From: Clostridia bacterium
Lineage (GTDB): Bacteria > Bacillota > Clostridia > UMGS1883 > UMGS1540
Assembly (NCBI GenBank): GCA_017620205.1
Contig: JAFZQX010000005.1
Span: 1-34,354 of the forward strand
Direction: 5' to 3'
DNA length: 34,354 nt
The position numbers and the translations under genes were made by a program. The notes under the pieces were generated by a model. The model did not search any database. It was not told where the DNA came from and worked only from the letters and a program-made list of their open reading frames with translations. How positions within the stretch are numbered: position 1 is the stretch's first letter; every line of letters starts with the position of its first letter. Shown here in pieces: positions 31,472-34,354 of the stretch.

Positions 31472-32830
31472 CTAATTATGTAAATGCGATATAACGGGTT
31501 TTTTCCACCGTCCCGATAAGAAGAATATAATGCTGCAAAAAAGCGACAACACGGTAGCAAGCGGTGCTCCGAGACCGATGCCTGTTATGCCGAGCCCTGT
31601 TTTAAAGCCCAGAATATAAGCCGCCGGGATTCTTACTATGATTGAAGAAATCATAGCGTTTATCATTGAGAAAAGCGTGTGTCCCGCGCCTATGAAAAGG
31701 CCGTTAAAACAAAATACAAACGGCACTAAAAGGTAATCCAAACTGTGAGCCCTGAGATATTTTGAGCCTTCGGAAATAACGGCCGCGTCGTTTACAAAAG
31801 CTCTCAGAATTGTTGCCGGGAAGAACCACGCGAAAAGAAACATAACAAAAGTCATTACAGCCGCCAAAACAAAGCCTACTTTAAGCGTTTTGACAGCTCT
31901 GCCCATTTCCTTCGCGCCTATGTTCTGTGCGCTCATGGCGGATACAGATGCGCTTATTGCGATTGCGGGCATTATCGCAAAGCCGTTAAACTTGCCGACA
32001 GCGCCGACAGCTGCAGACTCCGCAAGTCCCAAAGAATTTGCCATGGCGATAAGAAACAGGAAGGACATTCCCACAACAACGTTCTGAATCGAAGAGGGAA
32101 TACCCAGCTTTAACAAAAGCTTTAGTTTCTCTTTGTTTATTTTTAGGTTTTCTTTGCTGAAAGTGAAAACAAAATCGTTGTTTGAAAGATATCTTATACA
32201 AAGCAGCATGCTTATTGCCTGTGAAAACACGGTCGCGAGCGCCGCGCCCATAGCTCCCATGTGAAAGCCCGCAACAAGCAGAAGATCCGCGAAAATGTTT
32301 GTAACGCATGAAATTGCAACGAAAATCATCGGGTTTTTGCTGTCGCCCATGCCGCGCATTATAGCGCCGAGCGCGTTGTATCCGAAAATAAATACGGTTC
32401 CCAGCATTGTGATAGTAAGATAACTTGAAGCTTCCGAAAAAGCTTCTTCGGGTGTCTGCATAAGACGAAGAATAGGCTTTTTAAAAGCTATTATGCTTGT
32501 CATAAGTATAATTGCAACAATTATAAGCGTTGAAAAAAGAGTGCCGATAGTCGTTTCAAGCTCCTGCCTTTGTTTGGCGCCTAGATACTGCGCTATAAGC
32601 ACCGTCGCGCCGACGCAAAGACCGATTGCAAGGTTTGTAACAACAAGCGTTATCTGGCCGCCTATATTTACACCGGACATGCTTGCTGTTCCGCTGAACT
32701 GCCCTACGATTATCATATCAGCAACGTTATACAGAACCTGTATGATATTCGCAATTACAAACGGGAACGAGAATTTCAGCATCTGCTTCCATACGTTTCC
32801 CGTAGATAAGTCGTTTTCAAATTTACTCAT
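31472..32830 (-). CDS. MATE-family multidrug/Na+ antiporter
   Basis: A 452-residue protein with twelve hydrophobic helices in two MatE halves. The N-terminus GNVWKQMLKFSFPFVIANIIQVLYNVADMIIVGQFSG is diagnostic, and the second half repeats the pattern (LKLGIPSSIQNVVVGMSFLFLIAMANSLG). Such proteins export drugs or metabolites in exchange for Na+ or H+. GGAGGAACTA lies directly before the ATG. It follows the AraC gene by 71 bases, with its own promoter in the gap, and precedes the acyl-CoA synthetase. The AraC regulator may control it. The substrate cannot be predicted. Confidence 0.93.
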   Translation of the reverse strand: MSKFENDLSTGNVWKQMLKFSFPFVIANIIQVLYNVADMIIVGQFSGTASMSGVNIGGQITLVVTNLAIGLCVGATVLIAQYLGAKQRQELETTIGTLFSTLIIVAIILMTSIIAFKKPILRLMQTPEEAFSEASSYLTITMLGTVFIFGYNALGAIMRGMGDSKNPMIFVAISCVTNIFADLLLVAGFHMGAMGAALATVFSQAISMLLCIRYLSNNDFVFTFSKENLKINKEKLKLLLKLGIPSSIQNVVVGMSFLFLIAMANSLGLAESAAVGAVGKFNGFAIMPAIAISASVSAMSAQNIGAKEMGRAVKTLKVGFVLAAVMTFVMFLFAWFFPATILRAFVNDAAVISEGSKYLRAHSLDYLLVPFVFCFNGLFIGAGHTLFSMINAMISSIIVRIPAAYILGFKTGLGITGIGLGAPLATVLSLFCSIIFFLSGRWKKPVISHLHN

Positions 32831-32862
32831 TAGTTCCTCCGGTTTGTTTTTCTATCCCTATT

Positions 32863-32891
32863 ATTATATATAAAAATGCAATTTTTTGCAA
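32863..32891 (-). promoter_or_regulatory. Promoter of the MATE-synthetase pair
   Basis: On the minus strand TTGCAA (32891-32886), a 17-base spacer, TATAAT (32868-32863). The inverted repeat TTGCA-TTTTTT-type pair TGCAA/TTGCA (32878-32890) lies at the -35 and could be a regulator site. Confidence 0.65.
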
Positions 32892-32901
32892 TAGTTTGCC
32901 G

Positions 32902-33741
32902 CTAATCCGCACGGATTTTTGAAGGATTTATGTGAAATTCCCTCTTAAATGCCGCGGAAAAATACGCCTGACTGGAAAATCCGAGCTTTTCCGCCGTTTC
33001 CGAAACATTTAAGCCTTCCAGCAAAAGAGCGTTTGCCGCCTTTAGCTTTGTCAAAAGAAAATACTTGTGAACGCTTATACCCGCGTATTTTAAGAAAATG
33101 CGTTTAAGCGTTGATGTGCTTATATTGCAAAACGCGGCGATCTCGTCAACCGTCGGCTGCTTACAGACGGATAAATTCATGTAGTTTACCGCTTTTCCGA
33201 AAAGCGACGCGTCGCGCGAGGTTGAAGCTAAAGCTATTTTGCCGAGATCCGAAAGGGAGAGGAAAAGCTGATAAATATAAGTTCTTACCATCTGCGAAAA
33301 AGTGGGTATCTTTTCAAAATAATCGAGATAAAGGTTTTCTTCTGCCGTTTCACAGTAGGGGCATTTTTCGTGAATATAGGAAAGCATATCCGAAACTATT
33401 TTACGCTGTGAGGGGGTAAGGTTAAAAACGCTGTTTTTAAAATACTCCGCCGCTTCGCTGTCCGTTGAAAACGAAAAGATTAAAAGGTCTGCGCCGCACT
33501 CGTCCAAGACATTGTATTTGTGAAACTCCAAAGGCTTGTGAAATATAATCTCGCCCGCGCCCATGTTATAAACTCTCTCATCACCGCTTACGCAGAGCCG
33601 CCCGCTTTTTACATAAAGACATTCCCAGAAGTTATGGCTCTCGCCTTCAAAAGCGTAGTCCGCGCTTCTGCGCGCTTCAAAGATAGAATGAAACACATTT
33701 ATATTTAAAACTTCCCGGACCTTTATATCAGGCCATATCAT
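32902..33741 (-). CDS. AraC-family transcriptional regulator
   Basis: A 279-residue regulator. The N-terminal half is a cupin-type sensor (ECLYVKSGRLCVSGDERVYNMGAGEIIFHKPLEFHKY at about 40-80). The C-terminal 100 residues contain two helix-turn-helix units: PTVDEIAAFCNISTSTLKRIFLKYAGISVHKYF and LNVSETAEKLGFSSQAYFSAAFKREFHINPSKIR. Sugar-responsive activators have this layout. GTG 33747 is in frame two codons earlier; GGGGTG suits ATG 33741. It lies 71 bases upstream of the MATE gene on the same strand and is divergent from the secreted-protein gene at 34114. Either could be its target; the ligand is unknown. Confidence 0.9.
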   Translation of the reverse strand: MIWPDIKVREVLNINVFHSIFEARRSADYAFEGESHNFWECLYVKSGRLCVSGDERVYNMGAGEIIFHKPLEFHKYNVLDECGADLLIFSFSTDSEAAEYFKNSVFNLTPSQRKIVSDMLSYIHEKCPYCETAEENLYLDYFEKIPTFSQMVRTYIYQLFLSLSDLGKIALASTSRDASLFGKAVNYMNLSVCKQPTVDEIAAFCNISTSTLKRIFLKYAGISVHKYFLLTKLKAANALLLEGLNVSETAEKLGFSSQAYFSAAFKREFHINPSKIRAD

Positions 33742-33766
33742 AATCACACCCCGTTTTGAACTATAA

Positions 33767-33802
33767 TTATATATTTTAGCGATTTTCTCGTTAAATATAT
33801 AA
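33767..33802. promoter_or_regulatory. Long imperfect inverted repeat overlapping the araC-type promoter
   Basis: TTATATATTTTAGCGA (33767-33782), TTTTC, TCGTTAAATATATAA (33788-33802). It overlaps the -10 and early transcript of the regulator gene, so it is a possible autoregulatory operator or a 5' hairpin. Confidence 0.5.
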
Positions 33803-33827
33803 TATCACAATAAACATATAATGTAAA
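33799..33827 (-). promoter_or_regulatory. Promoter of the AraC-family gene
   Basis: On the minus strand TTTACA (33827-33822), a 17-base spacer, TATTAT (33804-33799). Leader of about 50 bases. Confidence 0.6.
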
Positions 33828-34050
33828 GTCATTAAAATGCCGGAACTTTCCTCTGTAAATAACCTGCAGCTGTTCGCGGGTTGCGCCAAACTGCCGCCTG
33901 CCGCCTGTTTTTTGCGCTCGAACAGCCTTTAAAACAGAAAAAGCTTTTTTACATTTTATGCATTTTTTACCAAATTTCCTCCTTTTGATTTTGCGATTAA
34001 ATACAATTATTGGTAATTATGACAAAAATATACCTAATTTTTGTTTTGCA
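33828..34050. other. Divergent intergenic region with a GC-rich inverted repeat
   Basis: No reading frame. An 8-bp perfect inverted repeat GCTGTTCG (33869-33876)/CGAACAGC (33919-33926) encloses the tandem 7-mer CTGCCGC (33891-33904) in otherwise AT-rich DNA. AAAAAGCTTTTTT follows at 33939-33951. It could be a structured small RNA or a protein-binding region; no promoter directly reads it with confidence. Confidence 0.4.
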
Positions 34051-34079
34051 TTTACATTAATGTTAAAATATGGTACAAT
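34051..34079 (+). promoter_or_regulatory. Promoter of the terminal secreted-protein gene
   Basis: TTTACA (34051-34056), a 17-base spacer, TACAAT (34074-34079) preceded by TGG (extended -10). AAGGAG (34099-34104) follows, 9 bases before ATG 34114. Confidence 0.7.
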
Positions 34080-34113
34080 TTTAAAGAATTTTATTTTTAA
34101 GGAGAGTAGAAAT

Positions 34114-34354
34114 ATGAGCTAACTCAGAAAACACATGGCACTATTGTTGTCACTTGCCATGCTATTAAGCATGGTTTCGTTGTCAACAACCGTATCGGCG
34201 GATCCGACAACACTTTTGGAACTTGATTTTTCAAACTTCGAAGCGGTACAGACAGTACCTTCGGCAACGCCCGTGCCTTCAGGTATTACAACGACAGGAG
34301 ACTTGGCAGCAGGAACAAACATAAGCTTTGCCGAAAGAGTTCCGGGAACGAATC
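34114..34354 (+). CDS. Start of a secreted protein, with an in-frame stop at codon 3; cut by the window end
   Basis: Promoter and AAGGAG point to ATG 34114, but its frame reads ATG AGC TAA, then continues open as LRKHMALLLSLAML... to the window end. Without the TAA it would be a textbook signal peptide (basic LRKH, hydrophobic core, cleavage after VSA near 34200). The next in-frame ATG, 34135, gives MALLLSLAMLLS and keeps the hydrophobic core but loses the basic residues, and lies 30 bases from the ribosome binding site. The mature start (DPTTLLELDFSNFEAVQTVPSATPVPSG) resembles large secreted carbohydrate-active proteins only loosely. Function unknown; it may be a fresh pseudogene, a sequence error, or weakly expressed from 34135. 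Confidence 0.7.

Noticed and set aside
1-34354. tRNA, rRNA, transposase or integrase genes
   Set aside because: Looked for conserved T-arm, CCA and anticodon-arm patterns and for recombinase motifs; only tmRNA was found.

Overview
The window looks like chromosome of a Gram-positive anaerobe of the Firmicutes, class Clostridia. The evidence is proteins with SLH (S-layer homology) repeats, lipoproteins and secreted proteins with Gram-positive signal sequences, strong GGAGG-type ribosome binding sites, frequent TTG/GTG starts, AT-rich intergenic DNA with sigma-A-type promoters (often with an extended -10 TGnTATAAT), and no outer-membrane genes. The secreted SLH/cohesin-like proteins, a rhamnulokinase and a large secreted protein cut by the window end would suit a polysaccharide-using gut bacterium, but that lifestyle is inference.

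Layout. 1-6.3 kb: short palindromes, a secreted cohesin-like/SLH protein, a PAP2 phosphatase, tRNA-guanine transglycosylase (tgt), a HAD phosphatase, a small membrane protein and a convergent GT-C-like membrane protein. 6.3-15 kb: a long plus-strand run with a U32 peptidase-family protein (RlhA-like), maf, mreC, mreD, a class B penicillin-binding protein (mrdA type), dprA, a lipoprotein and pgsA. These serve cell elongation, rRNA modification, DNA uptake and phospholipid synthesis. mreB is not in the cluster. 15-22.3 kb: a pyridoxal-kinase-like gene behind a leader that carries a terminator, secA, prfB without the usual frameshift, an SLH protein and rhaB. 22.3-27.2 kb: a subtilisin-family envelope protease, an orphan phage-tail-fibre-like protein with a DUF6273/C-type-lectin-like C-terminus, and a lipoprotein.

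27.2-29.8 kb is the accessory hot spot. The tmRNA gene (ssrA, minus strand) ends at 28708, and the last 12 bases of its 3' end (TGGTGGAGATGA on the plus strand) occur again at 27232, directly beside a terminator hairpin. The 1,476 bp between them holds a GIY-YIG/DUF4357 nuclease, a four-helix-bundle protein of the 23S rRNA intervening-sequence family and an array of micro-palindromes. This reads as a minimal element inserted at the 3' end of ssrA, which displaced the original tmRNA terminator. Upstream of ssrA lie a decayed C-terminal fragment of an acyl-CoA synthetase and an orphan HicB-type antitoxin gene whose consensus promoter contains a palindromic operator. A full-length acyl-CoA synthetase ending in the same sequence follows.

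29.8-34.35 kb: a minus-strand set (AraC regulator, MATE transporter, acyl-CoA synthetase), then a divergent, promoter-equipped secreted-protein gene. Its obvious start (ATG 34114) is followed two codons later by an in-frame TAA, and the gene runs off the window.

I saw no CRISPR array, transposase, integrase, tRNA or rRNA gene. All calls come from reading the sequence; no database search was run.
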